Source of the DNA: Candidatus Marithrix sp.
GTDB lineage: Bacteria > Pseudomonadota > Gammaproteobacteria > Beggiatoales > Beggiatoaceae
Length of the DNA: 64,000 nucleotides
Assembly: GCA_016744775.1 (NCBI GenBank)
Contig: JADGDS010000002.1
Location: forward strand, 124,001 to 188,000
Reading direction: 5' to 3'
Shown here: positions 46,009 through 55,600 of the stretch, piece after piece
Numbering within the stretch: position 1 is the first letter of the stretch
Layout of the letters: the number at the start of each line of letters is the position of its first letter
Made by a program: the position numbers and the translations under genes
The notes under the pieces: model-generated
What the model saw: only the letters and a program-made list of their open reading frames with translations
Databases searched by the model: none
Told to the model about the DNA's origin: nothing

Positions 46009-46938
46009 ATGCTACCAAAATGGCGGCGCAGAGCTTTAGTTTATAAATTATTTGGTTTATTTCCATTTGGTAATCGTTTGTTTGATACTGTACGGGCAAC
46101 TGTAGGTTTAAATCGAAATTTTGATTTGACACGTCGTCATTATAGCATTGTTGAAATGAGTTATATGCTTGCTCAAGCTGGTAAGTCAGTTAAGGGTAAG
46201 GATTTGGTTGAAATTGGTGCTGGTTGGCATCCTGTATTACCTGCATTATTTTATGGTATGGGAGCTAATAGTATTGTAATGACTGATATTGTTAAGCATA
46301 TAAAGCAATCATATGTGGAGCAGACGCTTGATTATTTGATTGCTCATGCGAATGAGGTTGCTGATCTTACTAAGATACCTGCGAATCAACTTTTGACTCG
46401 TTGGGCTGGGTTACATCCACATGGTAAACCGTGGCTAAAACATTGGAGTGATCGTGGTATTGATTATCATGCTCCTTTTGATTTTAGGAAGACTAAGTGG
46501 CAAGATAATTCTGTGGATATGATTTATAGTAATTCTTGTATCAGTTATATTCCTAAACCTACTTTAGAGAATATTTTTCAAGAAAGTGCCAGAATTTTGA
46601 AACCGGGCGGTTGGATTGCACATAATTTGATGCCTTATGATGATTATGCTTCTAGTGATGTTTCAATTACTCCATTAAATTTTTTGCGTTATGATGATGA
46701 GAGCTGGGAGCGTATTGGTAATTGTAGTTTACATTATCAAAATCGTTTGCGCCCAATTGCTTATTTATCCTTGGCAGAGCGTTATGGTTTATCTATACGA
46801 TTTTTAGAACGACGACAACATCATATAAAGAAAAAGATGTTGATTCGTAGTGAATTAGATGAAGAATTTCGTTATTTACCTGAAGAGGAATTGTTATGTG
46901 CGCATTTTTTAATGGTAGTAGATAAATGCGATTTTTAA
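46009..46938 (+). CDS. SAM-dependent methyltransferase (class I)
   Basis: A Rossmann methyltransferase of 309 residues. The SAM-binding motif LVEIGAGWHPVLPALF is near residues 64-80, with VMTDIV as the acidic residue. ISYIPKPTLENIFQESARILKPGGW is the post-motif region. It could methylate a polysaccharide or lipid intermediate. Acceptor unknown. The C-terminus overlaps the GT4 gene by 13 bp, so both products may be made together. Confidence 0.82.
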   Translation: MLPKWRRRALVYKLFGLFPFGNRLFDTVRATVGLNRNFDLTRRHYSIVEMSYMLAQAGKSVKGKDLVEIGAGWHPVLPALFYGMGANSIVMTDIVKHIKQSYVEQTLDYLIAHANEVADLTKIPANQLLTRWAGLHPHGKPWLKHWSDRGIDYHAPFDFRKTKWQDNSVDMIYSNSCISYIPKPTLENIFQESARILKPGGWIAHNLMPYDDYASSDVSITPLNFLRYDDESWERIGNCSLHYQNRLRPIAYLSLAERYGLSIRFLERRQHHIKKKMLIRSELDEEFRYLPEEELLCAHFLMVVDKCDF

Positions 46939-48137
46939 TATTAACTCAATATTTCCCACCTGAAACTGGCGCACCTCAAGTAAGAATGGCTGCTATGATC
47001 CGTGAATTGTTACGTTTAGGGCATACAGTCGAAGTAGTAACCGCTTTACCAAATTATCCTCACGGTAAAATTTTTCCAGAATATAAGGGATGTTTTTATA
47101 AGGAAGAGCTATGGGAAGAAGCAGTGTTAGTGCATCGTGTTTGGATGTATGCCGCTACTGGTGCTGGCATTAAGCGTTTGTTGAATTATTTTTCCTTTAT
47201 GTTTAGTGCTTTTTTTGGTTTACGTAAAGCTAAAAAACCAGATTATTTGTTTGTTGAGTCTCCACCGTTATTTTTAGGTATTACCGCTTATTTGGCTGCT
47301 AAGGCTTGGCGAGTACCTTTTATATTTAATGTTGCTGATTTATGGCCTGATTCAGTGCGAGACTTGGGTTTAATGCGTGATGGTTTTATGTTACGCCAAG
47401 CTTATAAGTTAGAAGCTTTTTTGTATCGTAAAGCTAGCTATATTACCATAGTAACTGAGGGTTTACGTCAAATTCTAATCAAAGAAAAGCAAGTAGCCGC
47501 AGAAAAAGTATTGTTGTTACCCAACGGTATTGATATACTGTGGTTTAAACCACAGGCGGCTGATGCTGCTTTTCGCGCTGAATTAGATTTAGATGCTGAT
47601 AAGCAGTTGATTTTATACACAGGTACGCATGGATATGCACATGGTATGGAGGTAATTTTAGATGCTGCTAAATTATTGTCTGATACCAATGTGTTATTCT
47701 TATGCGTTGGTGGTGGTTCTGAAAAAAGCCGCTTAGAAGAAATGTCTAAACAAATGGGATTAAAAAATGTCTTGTTTTGGCAACCTCAAACCCCTGAATT
47801 TATTGTACGTTTATATGGTTTAAGTTTCGCTGGGATTTCGACAATTATAGATTCTCCATTACTAAAATGCGCTCGCCCTGCCAAAGCTTTGGCAATTATG
47901 GCTTGTGGTAAACCAGTATTATATAGCGGCAGCGGTGAAGGTAAGGAGTTAGTCAATAAAGCTGAAGCTGGTATTGTTGTTAAACCGGGTGATCATCAAG
48001 CTTTAGCAGAAGCAGTACGACATTTAATTAATAACCCTGATTATGCAATACAATTAGGCAAAAATGGCAGAACTTATATAGAAAAGCATTTACAATGGTC
48101 TGATGTGGTTACTAGTTGGTTGCAACAAATGGAGTAA
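46926..48137 (+). CDS. Glycosyltransferase family 4 (WbuB-like)
   Basis: GT-B retaining glycosyltransferase, 403 residues. The N-terminus MRFLILTQYFPPETGAPQVR is that of WbuB-like enzymes, and ADLWPDSVRDLG is a family landmark. The C-terminal donor-binding domain has the GEGKELVNKAEAGIVV segment. The gene ends LQQMEstop in a 16-base segment that is repeated at 48827-48842 behind the toxin-antitoxin pair. The ancestral end was probably a little longer (see findings). Confidence 0.9.
   Translation: MRFLILTQYFPPETGAPQVRMAAMIRELLRLGHTVEVVTALPNYPHGKIFPEYKGCFYKEELWEEAVLVHRVWMYAATGAGIKRLLNYFSFMFSAFFGLRKAKKPDYLFVESPPLFLGITAYLAAKAWRVPFIFNVADLWPDSVRDLGLMRDGFMLRQAYKLEAFLYRKASYITIVTEGLRQILIKEKQVAAEKVLLLPNGIDILWFKPQAADAAFRAELDLDADKQLILYTGTHGYAHGMEVILDAAKLLSDTNVLFLCVGGGSEKSRLEEMSKQMGLKNVLFWQPQTPEFIVRLYGLSFAGISTIIDSPLLKCARPAKALAIMACGKPVLYSGSGEGKELVNKAEAGIVVKPGDHQALAEAVRHLINNPDYAIQLGKNGRTYIEKHLQWSDVVTSWLQQME
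48120..48135 (+). repeat. 16-bp direct repeat, left copy (GT4 3' end)
   Basis: TTGCAACAAATGGAGT forms the last codons of the GT4 gene. An identical copy lies at 48827-48842, just before the aminotransferase start. The two copies bracket the toxin-antitoxin genes like an insertion scar. Confidence 0.9.
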
Positions 48138-48350
48138 ATGATAATGGATCAATTAATGATAGAAACTCGTGTTAAACACGGGCAATTACAAATCAATAAT
48201 ATACCTTTTGCTGATAATACAGAAGTTAAGGTAGTTGTTATTCCAAAGGTGAATATGGAAAAAATGTCATTTTCTAAAATTCAAGCTTTGACACAACCTA
48301 TTCGTGACAATTTGTCTGATGATATTATCCGTGATAGACATAATCCATGA
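48138..48350 (+). CDS. Small antitoxin of a PIN-domain module
   Basis: A 70-residue protein directly after the GT4 stop. The N-terminal half (TRVKHGQLQINNIPFADNTEVKVVVIP) looks like a small beta-rich AbrB/VapB-type domain. The rest (SFSKIQALTQPIRDNLSDDI) would be the toxin-binding helix. Sequence similarity to known antitoxin families is weak. The role is assigned because its stop overlaps the PIN gene by four bases (ATGA). Confidence 0.7.
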   Translation: MIMDQLMIETRVKHGQLQINNIPFADNTEVKVVVIPKVNMEKMSFSKIQALTQPIRDNLSDDIIRDRHNP

Positions 48351-48808
48351 ATTTATTTATGGATACGAGTGCTTTAATCAAACTTTACCATCAAGAAGTG
48401 GGTAGCCAAAACTTGATTAATAGTTTATATCGTTATACTGATAATTTAGTGATAACGATAACTGACATTTCAAGAATTGAATGTTATTCCGCGTTGATGA
48501 AACGAGTTAGGATTAAAGAAATGTCCTTAAAGGCGGTTGAGGAAGCATTATACTTATTTGAACAACAAATAAAAAACTTCCAAGTAGTAGAAGTTGATAT
48601 AGTTGCAAAAGAATTAGCTATACATCTTTTAAGCAAGATAGCTCATCAACGTAATTTGGCTACATTAGATGCAATGCAACTTGCAACAGCAATTATGTCT
48701 CATCAAGTGTTTGCTATAGATTATTTTGTTGCTTGTGATAAGAGACTATTAAATTTTGCTAAACCATATTTTAATACTTTCAACCCGGAAATTGAGACAA
48801 TTGATTGA
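48347..48808 (+). CDS. PIN-domain toxin (VapC-like)
   Basis: A 153-residue PIN-domain ribonuclease. Acidic residues D6 (LFMDTSALIKLYH), E45 (RIECYSAL), D108 (TLDAMQLATA) and D131 (ACDKRLLNFA) form the expected metal-binding quartet. Together with the upstream small gene it makes a VapBC-like module inside the polysaccharide operon. The 16-bp flanking repeats indicate that the pair was inserted here. Confidence 0.88.
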   Translation: MNLFMDTSALIKLYHQEVGSQNLINSLYRYTDNLVITITDISRIECYSALMKRVRIKEMSLKAVEEALYLFEQQIKNFQVVEVDIVAKELAIHLLSKIAHQRNLATLDAMQLATAIMSHQVFAIDYFVACDKRLLNFAKPYFNTFNPEIETID

Positions 48809-48826
48809 TAGTTCATATTAGAAGCA

Positions 48827-48842
48827 TTGCAACAAATGGAGT
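48827..48842 (+). repeat. 16-bp direct repeat, right copy
   Basis: Exact copy of 48120-48135. In the GT4 frame it reads LQQME then LKGE and a stop at 48854-48856 overlapping the aminotransferase start. This is what the unbroken GT4 gene end would look like. Confidence 0.9.
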
Positions 48843-48848
48843 TAAAAG

Positions 48849-49991
48849 GTGAATGATAATTTTCTTCCTTTCGCATTGCCGTGTATCGGTGAAGAAGAAA
48901 TTAATGAAGTAGTAGATACTTTAAAATCTGGTTGGTTGACAACTGGTCCAAAAACTAAGCGGTTTGAGAATGATTTTGCCCAATTTGTTGGGGTTGATCA
49001 TGCTTTAGCTGTTAATTCTTGTACTGCTGGTTTGCATTTGGCTCTTGAGGCGATTGGTATTCAAGCTGGTGATAAGGTTATTACTAGTCCTTATACTTTT
49101 ACCGCAACAGCCGAGGTTATACGTTATTTAGGCGCAGATCCAGTTTTTGTTGATATTGATCCTCAAACTTTTAATATTGATCCTTATCAATTAGCGGCTA
49201 CTCTTGATCTTGTTGATGGTGTCAAAGCTATTATACCTGTGCATTTTGCCGGGCAAGCTTGTGATATGGATCCTATTTTAGAATCAGCAGCTCAGTTTTC
49301 AGTGAAAGTTGTTGAAGATGCTGCTCATGCTTTACCTACGCTTTATAAGGGGCGTATGGTAGGTAGTTTGGGTGATATTACAGCTTATAGTTTTTATGTC
49401 ACCAAAACTTTGGCTACTGGTGAGGGTGGTATGATAACCACAGCAAATCCAGAATATGCTGAACGTATGAGTGTTTTACGTTTACATGGTATGAGTCGTG
49501 ATGTATTTGATCGTAATTCTTCGTGGCATTATGATGTTGTGGCACCGGGATTTAAATATAATATGACTGATATGGCAGCGGCGTTAGGAATTCATCAGTT
49601 ACAAAAAGCTGAGTCTTTTCAACAACGACGCGCTGAAATTGCTGATTTATACAGTAATAATTTAAACGATCTGCCCTTGACTATTCCTTATCAAGCGGAT
49701 TATAGTAGTCATGCTTGGCATTTATATGTTTTACAGTTAGATTTAGAAAATTTGAGCATAGATCGTAATACTTTTATTAAGCGTATGGCGGCTGCTGGTA
49801 TTGGTACTAGTGTCCATTTTATTCCATTGCATTTACAAACTTATTGGCGTGATCGTTATAGTTTAAAAGCAGAAGATTTTCCTGTAGCTTTAGATGTTTA
49901 TAATCGTGCTGTCAGTCTGCCAATTTATCCTTGTATGAGCGATGATGATGTTCATCGAGTTATTACTCAAGTTAGAACCATTTTAAAATGA
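48849..49991 (+). CDS. DegT/DnrJ/EryC1/StrS sugar aminotransferase
   Basis: PLP-dependent aminotransferase of 380 residues. It begins at GTG 48849, with a GGAG site 8 bp upstream that lies within the right direct repeat. TSPYTFTATAEVIRYLGADPVFVDID, VVEDAAHA and SFYVTKTLATGEGG with the PLP lysine at 186 are diagnostic. It probably aminates a 4-keto-6-deoxy sugar made by the dehydratase encoded two genes downstream, as PglE does in bacillosamine synthesis. It overlaps the sugar transferase gene by four bases. Confidence 0.93.
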   Translation: MNDNFLPFALPCIGEEEINEVVDTLKSGWLTTGPKTKRFENDFAQFVGVDHALAVNSCTAGLHLALEAIGIQAGDKVITSPYTFTATAEVIRYLGADPVFVDIDPQTFNIDPYQLAATLDLVDGVKAIIPVHFAGQACDMDPILESAAQFSVKVVEDAAHALPTLYKGRMVGSLGDITAYSFYVTKTLATGEGGMITTANPEYAERMSVLRLHGMSRDVFDRNSSWHYDVVAPGFKYNMTDMAAALGIHQLQKAESFQQRRAEIADLYSNNLNDLPLTIPYQADYSSHAWHLYVLQLDLENLSIDRNTFIKRMAAAGIGTSVHFIPLHLQTYWRDRYSLKAEDFPVALDVYNRAVSLPIYPCMSDDDVHRVITQVRTILK

Positions 49992-50575
49992 ACAGCAAAC
50001 GTATTTTTGATGTTTGCTGTGTAATACCCGGTTTGATGTTGTTAAGCCCTTTGTTTTTAATCATTGCAATCTGGATTAAATTAGATAGTAGAGGATCGGT
50101 ATTTTTTTTGCAAGAACGTGTCGGTCAGTTTGGTAAATCTTTTCAGATCATTAAGTTTAGAACCATGCGCCCTGCCTTATCTGAACTCAAATTAACTATT
50201 GGACATGATGTACGTATTACACGCTGTGGAAAATTCTTACGCCGTTATAAATTAGATGAACTACCACAGTTAATTAATGTGCTAAAAGGGGAAATGAGCT
50301 TAGTTGGTCCACGCCCAGAAGTAGCTGAATATGTGGCTCGTTATCCAGATGCTATTAAAAATTATGTGTTATCAGTGCCGGGTGGTATTACAGATTATGC
50401 TTCTATTGAATTCCATAATGAAAATGAAATCTTGGGTAATTCACAACAACCTGAATTTGATTATATAGAAAAAATTTTACCTATTAAACTGGCTTATCAT
50501 CAACAATATGTCAAAGAGCAAAGTTTGTTATTAGATATAACTTTGATTTTTAAAACATTAAAAAAAATATTATAA
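49988..50575 (+). CDS. Initiating sugar-1-phosphate transferase (PglC-like)
   Basis: A 195-residue monotopic phosphoglycosyltransferase. An N-terminal re-entrant hydrophobic segment (CCVIPGLMLLSPLFLIIAIWI) precedes FFLQERVGQFGKSFQIIKFRTM. LRRYKLDELPQLINVLKGEMSLVGPRP is the catalytic signature. It attaches the first sugar phosphate to undecaprenyl phosphate. The short form without extra membrane domains resembles PglC, which handles di-N-acetylbacillosamine. This fits the aminotransferase and dehydratase encoded on each side. Confidence 0.94.
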   Translation: MNSKRIFDVCCVIPGLMLLSPLFLIIAIWIKLDSRGSVFFLQERVGQFGKSFQIIKFRTMRPALSELKLTIGHDVRITRCGKFLRRYKLDELPQLINVLKGEMSLVGPRPEVAEYVARYPDAIKNYVLSVPGGITDYASIEFHNENEILGNSQQPEFDYIEKILPIKLAYHQQYVKEQSLLLDITLIFKTLKKIL

Positions 50576-50579
50576 AAAT

Positions 50580-52412
50580 ATGTCTTTGATTTATAATCGC
50601 TTGCCTATCATATTACATGATATAGTGATGGTCGGTATTGCATGGACATTAGCTATTTTAATTCGTTATGAATGGCCATTATTTCCAGATGTAGAGGCTA
50701 CGCTGTGGCAGGCTTTGCCTATTGTAATTATAGTACAAAGTTTGGTATTATGGAAAGGTGGTTTGTATAGAGGAATTTGGCGATTTGCCAGCTTGCCAGA
50801 TTTACTTTCTATTTTACGTACTGCTTTTATTGGTACGCTTAGCATTGCTTTGGTATTAGTATTATTTAATCGTTTGGCATTAATTCCGCGTTCTTCTTTA
50901 CTGTTTTATCCTTTTCTATTAATTATTTTTCTTGGATTACCTCGTTTAATATTTCGTGTCTGGAATGAACATTCTTTTAATTTTTTATTGACTGATAAAA
51001 CTCATCCTAAACGAGTATTAATTTTGGGAGCTGGTACTTCAGGTGATATGTTAGTGCGTGATATGTTGCGTATTCGTGGCAACGACTATATACCTATAGC
51101 TTTTTTAGATGATAATCCTCGTTTGCATGGTGGTGATGTTCAAGGTGTTCCAGTATTAGCTAATTTCGATCAGTTAGTTGAAACTATTGAAAGTATGCAA
51201 GTTGATCTGATCATTATTGCTATGCCGTCTGCCACTGATGAACAAATGCGTCGTGTGGTTGATTTGTGTAAAGGTTGTGAGATGCCTGTCATGACTTTGC
51301 CTAAGTTGGATCATCTGGTGAATAGGCAAGTCAATTTCGGTGCTTTACATGATATTGCAATTGATGATTTATTGGGGCGTGCCAAAATTCAATTAGATTG
51401 GGATATTATTAGTTTGGGTTTACGTAAAAAAGTTATTATGGTAAGTGGAGGCGGTGGTTCAATTGGTAGTGAATTATGCCGACAAGTGGCAGCTTTGAAT
51501 CCTAAAGCTTTGATTATTTTTGAACGTTGTGAATATAATCTCTATAAAATCGAGTTTCAATTACGCGAGGAATTTCCTGATTTAGTTTTATATGCTCATT
51601 TAGGTGATATTGTAGATTCTGTGGCAATAAGGCATATTTTGGCTAAGTATAAACCTGAAGTGATTTTTCATGCAGCGGCTTATAAGCATGTTCCGATGTT
51701 GCAGTTGCAAGCTAGAGAGGCTGTTCGTAATAATATTTTAGGTACACAAGCTTTAGTTGAAGCGGCAGTTGATTATGCTTGTAAAACTTTTGTAATGGTT
51801 TCAACTGATAAGGCGGTAAATCCAACAAATATAATGGGAGCTACTAAACGCGCCGCTGAAATTTTTTGTCAAATTATGAATGAAAATAGTAATACTAGTT
51901 TTATTACGGTGCGTTTTGGCAATGTTTTAGGATCAGCGGGTAGTGTTGTGCCTCTATTTAAGCGGCAAATAGCAAAAGGTGGTCCAGTTACGGTTACTGA
52001 TCCTGAAATTAATCGTTATTTTATGACTATTCCTGAAGCTTGCCAATTAATCTTGCAAGCTAGCGCGATGGGTAAAGGTGGCGAAATTTTTGTGTTAGAC
52101 ATGGGTAAACCTATCAAAATTAGTTATTTGGCAGAACAAATGGTGCGTCTTTCAGGAAAGATACCTGAGCAAGATATTAAGATTATTTATACTGGTTTAC
52201 GCCCCGGTGAGAAATTACATGAAGAATTGTTTTATATTGATGAAAAACTATCTGCTACTAATCATCCTAAAATTTTATTAGCGGCTCATCGTCATAATGA
52301 TAGCGAAATTTTTATTAAAAATGTAAGACAATTAGCTAAGGATTGTGATGATTATAATCAAGAAAATATTATAAAAGGCGTGAAACAGATTGTGCCAGAA
52401 TTACAAATATAG
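50580..52412 (+). CDS. PglF/WbpM-like nucleotide-sugar 4,6-dehydratase
   Basis: A 610-residue membrane-anchored dehydratase/epimerase of the CapD/FlaA1 class. Four N-terminal spans are followed by a cofactor-like domain (ILGAGTSGDMLVRDML, about 150). The main SDR domain has VSGGGGSIGSELCRQ at about 286-300, and TDKAVNPTNIMGATKR near 405 carries the catalytic segment. It likely converts UDP-GlcNAc to its 4-keto-6-deoxy form for the aminotransferase two genes upstream. The tRNA-Thr gene follows 16 bp after its stop. Confidence 0.93.
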   Translation: MSLIYNRLPIILHDIVMVGIAWTLAILIRYEWPLFPDVEATLWQALPIVIIVQSLVLWKGGLYRGIWRFASLPDLLSILRTAFIGTLSIALVLVLFNRLALIPRSSLLFYPFLLIIFLGLPRLIFRVWNEHSFNFLLTDKTHPKRVLILGAGTSGDMLVRDMLRIRGNDYIPIAFLDDNPRLHGGDVQGVPVLANFDQLVETIESMQVDLIIIAMPSATDEQMRRVVDLCKGCEMPVMTLPKLDHLVNRQVNFGALHDIAIDDLLGRAKIQLDWDIISLGLRKKVIMVSGGGGSIGSELCRQVAALNPKALIIFERCEYNLYKIEFQLREEFPDLVLYAHLGDIVDSVAIRHILAKYKPEVIFHAAAYKHVPMLQLQAREAVRNNILGTQALVEAAVDYACKTFVMVSTDKAVNPTNIMGATKRAAEIFCQIMNENSNTSFITVRFGNVLGSAGSVVPLFKRQIAKGGPVTVTDPEINRYFMTIPEACQLILQASAMGKGGEIFVLDMGKPIKISYLAEQMVRLSGKIPEQDIKIIYTGLRPGEKLHEELFYIDEKLSATNHPKILLAAHRHNDSEIFIKNVRQLAKDCDDYNQENIIKGVKQIVPELQI

Positions 52413-52428
52413 TAAAATAGACCAAAAT

Positions 52429-52504
52429 GCCGGTGTAGCTCAGTTGGTAGAGCAACTGTTTCGTAAATAGTAGGTCGGGAGTTCAAATCTCTTCACCGGC
52501 ACCA
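52429..52504 (+). tRNA. tRNA-Thr(CGT), with encoded CCA
   Basis: A 76-base cloverleaf. The acceptor stem is GCCGGTG/CACCGGC and the D-arm starts GCTCAGTTGG. The anticodon stem (ACTGT/ATAGT, one G-T pair) closes the loop TTCGTAA with anticodon CGT. The T-arm is built on GTTCAAATC, and the 3' CCA is encoded. It reads ACG threonine codons. It sits alone between the dehydratase gene and the SLBB gene, a typical position for an integration boundary, but I see no integrase. Confidence 0.96.
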
Positions 52505-52621
52505 TCCATCACTATTTCAACATATATATTATGTGTCATATCAATAAATTTCTACTTAAATAAGAATATTTTTTGCATAAAACTTCACGATAATAACTAT
52601 AAAATATACTAAAAATAATTT

Positions 52622-55600
52622 ATGAAACATTACATGAAACATTACATTTTATCATTAGTGTTGCCTTTATTTTTAATAAGCAGTTGTTCCACATTAACTG
52701 AACCAGTGGATAATAATACTTTGCCAGAAACTTATGAGTCTATTGAATCAAATTCAAACAGATTTGAACGGAATCGAGCAACTACGCAAATAAGACAACC
52801 ACAATTTCATCAACCACCAGTTGTTACTCCAGCACCAAAATATTCAGGTGCTACTAAACAGAAACAAGCACAAACTTCTCAAAATAAAAAGGAATTGATA
52901 CTCGAACGTCAGCCTTTTATAGAAGAAGCATTTCCAATTGCTTTTAAACAAAAACAAGTTCCAAAGCAAATCATACAAACTCAATATTCTACACCTCTTC
53001 CTAAAAAACAGCAGGTTAAAAAGCCGGTAAAGCGTCATAAAAAGCTGGTTAAGTTTAAGCGTAAGAAAATTAAGCGTCAGAAAAAGTTGCTTACATTTAA
53101 ACCTCAGAAACAGAAACCTGTTAAATCTTATAAAAGGCTAGTCAAACGTCATAAAAGACCAGCCAAACCTTATAAAAGGCTAGTCAAACGTCATAGAAAA
53201 CCAATTAAACGCATAACTAGAGATCAATACCAACAACGACGCTCATCTGTTATGGATCCAGCACCACCGCTAAATTTAACAGATATATTATCAAACTACC
53301 GTCTAGGAAAGGGTGATCTTATAGATATTAAGGTTTTTAGTGAAAAAGATCTCAGTATGAAAGTTCGTTTGAGTGAAGAAGGCATAATTTCTTATCCATT
53401 TTTAGGTGAATTATATTTTGCCGGTTTAACTGTCAACCAAGTAGAAAAACTTATTGCATCAGGTCTCGAAGGTGACTATTTAATGGAACCTAAAGTAACT
53501 GTTGCAATTTTAGAATATAGACAATTATTTGTAAATGGTGAAACCAAAAAGCCCGGTGGTTATGACTTTGTACCGGGCATGACCGTTAATAAAGCTATAT
53601 CTTTAGCTGGAGGTTTTACCGAAAGAGCTTCACGCGAGGAGATATTCATCATCCGTGATGGGGACGAAACAGCAACACCATTAGCTGCTAAGCTTGACAC
53701 TTACATTGGACCGGGAGATATAATCAATATTAAACAATATCAAAAGTTCTTTGTGGATGGCGAAGTTAAAACAGCTGGTAGTTATAATTTTTTGCATGGT
53801 TTAACCGTGAACAAAGCTATATCTATGGCCGGTGGATTTACGGAAAAGGCTTCTCGTAATGAAATTGTAATTATCCCTAAGAATAAAGATAAAATAGCTG
53901 CGGACCTTAATATGCCAGTTAAACCGGGAGATATTATAATGGTCAAACAATATAAAAAATTCTTTGTGGATGGTGAAGTTAAAAGTCCCGGTGGTTATGA
54001 ATATTTGAATGGCATTACAGTTAAAAAGGCTATATCAATGGCTGGTGGTTTTACAGAAAAGTCAGATCGTGAAACAATTGTTCTTGTTTATCAAGGTGAA
54101 CCAAATACACAGTATCTTGTCGATCTGAATATGAATGTTGAACCCGGAGATATTATAACAATCAAAGAATATCAACAGATTTTTGTAGGTGGCGAAGTAA
54201 AAAATTCCGCAGGTTATAATTATACACCCGGTTTAACAGTTGATACCGCTATATCAATGGCTGGTGGTTTCACTGAAAAGGCTGATCGTGAGGCAATTCT
54301 TCTTTCCTATCAAGGACAAGAACATACACAATATCTTGTTGATCTTAAGATGAATGTTGAACCCGGGGATATTATCAAGATCAAAGCATATCAAAAGTTT
54401 TTTGTTGGTGGCGAGGTAAAAAAACCCGGTGGTTATGATTATTTGCGTGGTCAGACTGTTGATGCTGCTATCTCTATGGCTGGAGGTTTCACAGAAAAGG
54501 CTGATCGCGATGCAATTTTTATTGGCCATCAAGGTAATGAAGAGACACTATCACTGGTTAATCTCTATACACAGGTTAAACCCGGAGATATTATCACAAT
54601 TCAAGAATATCAAAAGTTTTTTGTCGATGGCGAAGTAAAAAACCCCGGTGGTTATGATTATATGCGAGATATGACAGTGAAAACTGCTATATCAATGGCT
54701 GGTGGCTTCACGCCAAATGCAGATCGTGAGGCAATTATACTTGATTATCAAGGCAATGATCAGATAGATCCTATTGCTGATCTTCATGAAGCTGTCAAGC
54801 CCGGTGATATTATCACAATTAAGCCATATCAAAAAATATTTGTGGATGGTGAAGTTAAGAATCCAGCTGCTTATGATTATTTACGGGATTTAACCGTTAA
54901 AACTGCCATCTCAATGGCTGGTGGTTTCAGTGAAAAGGCTGATCGCAATGCAATTTTTATTGCTCATCAAGGATATGAAGATACACAATATATTACCGAT
55001 CTTTATGCACCAGTAAAACCGGGGGATGTTATAACTATTAAAGAATATCAAAAATTCTTTGTGGATGGTGAAGTTAAAAATCCCGGTAGTTATGCTTATT
55101 TGCGAAATCTTACAGTTAAAACTGCCATCTCAATGGCTGGTGGCTTCACAGACAAATCATCACGTGAAGAAATTTATATTATCCATCAAGGAGATGAACA
55201 AACCAAGATATCGGTAAATCTTTATACACAAGTAAAACCCGGAGATATTATTACAATTCAAGAATATCAAAAATTCTTTGTTGATGGCGAAGTAGAAAAA
55301 CCCGGTGATTATGCTTATTTAGCAGGGCTGACAATTAAAACGGCGCTTTCTATGGCAGGTGGATTTACAGAAAAAGCCGCCCGTGGGCAAATCTTTATTG
55401 CTCATCATGGGGATGAACAGACTCAGACTCCAGCCAATATTTATTCTGCTGTAAAACCCGGAGATATTATTACAGTTAAGAAGTATCAAAAATTCTTTGT
55501 AAATGGTGAAGTTAAAAATTCGGGAGGATATGACTTTATCCCCGGTCTTACTGTTGAAAAGGCTATTTCAATGGCTGGCGGATTCACTCAATATGGCTCG

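Noticed and set aside
45855..46046. Plus-strand frame between the NodB-like and methyltransferase genes
   Set aside because: Overlaps both genes in another frame and has no domain; the two flanking genes explain the DNA.
48811..48848. Possible transposon ends around the VapBC-like module
   Set aside because: No terminal inverted repeats and no transposase; only the 16-bp direct repeat is present, so I call it an insertion scar and not an insertion sequence.
54254..54532. Minus-strand open frame of 92 codons
   Set aside because: Antisense to the SLBB array; its apparent internal repeats merely mirror the SLBB repeats.
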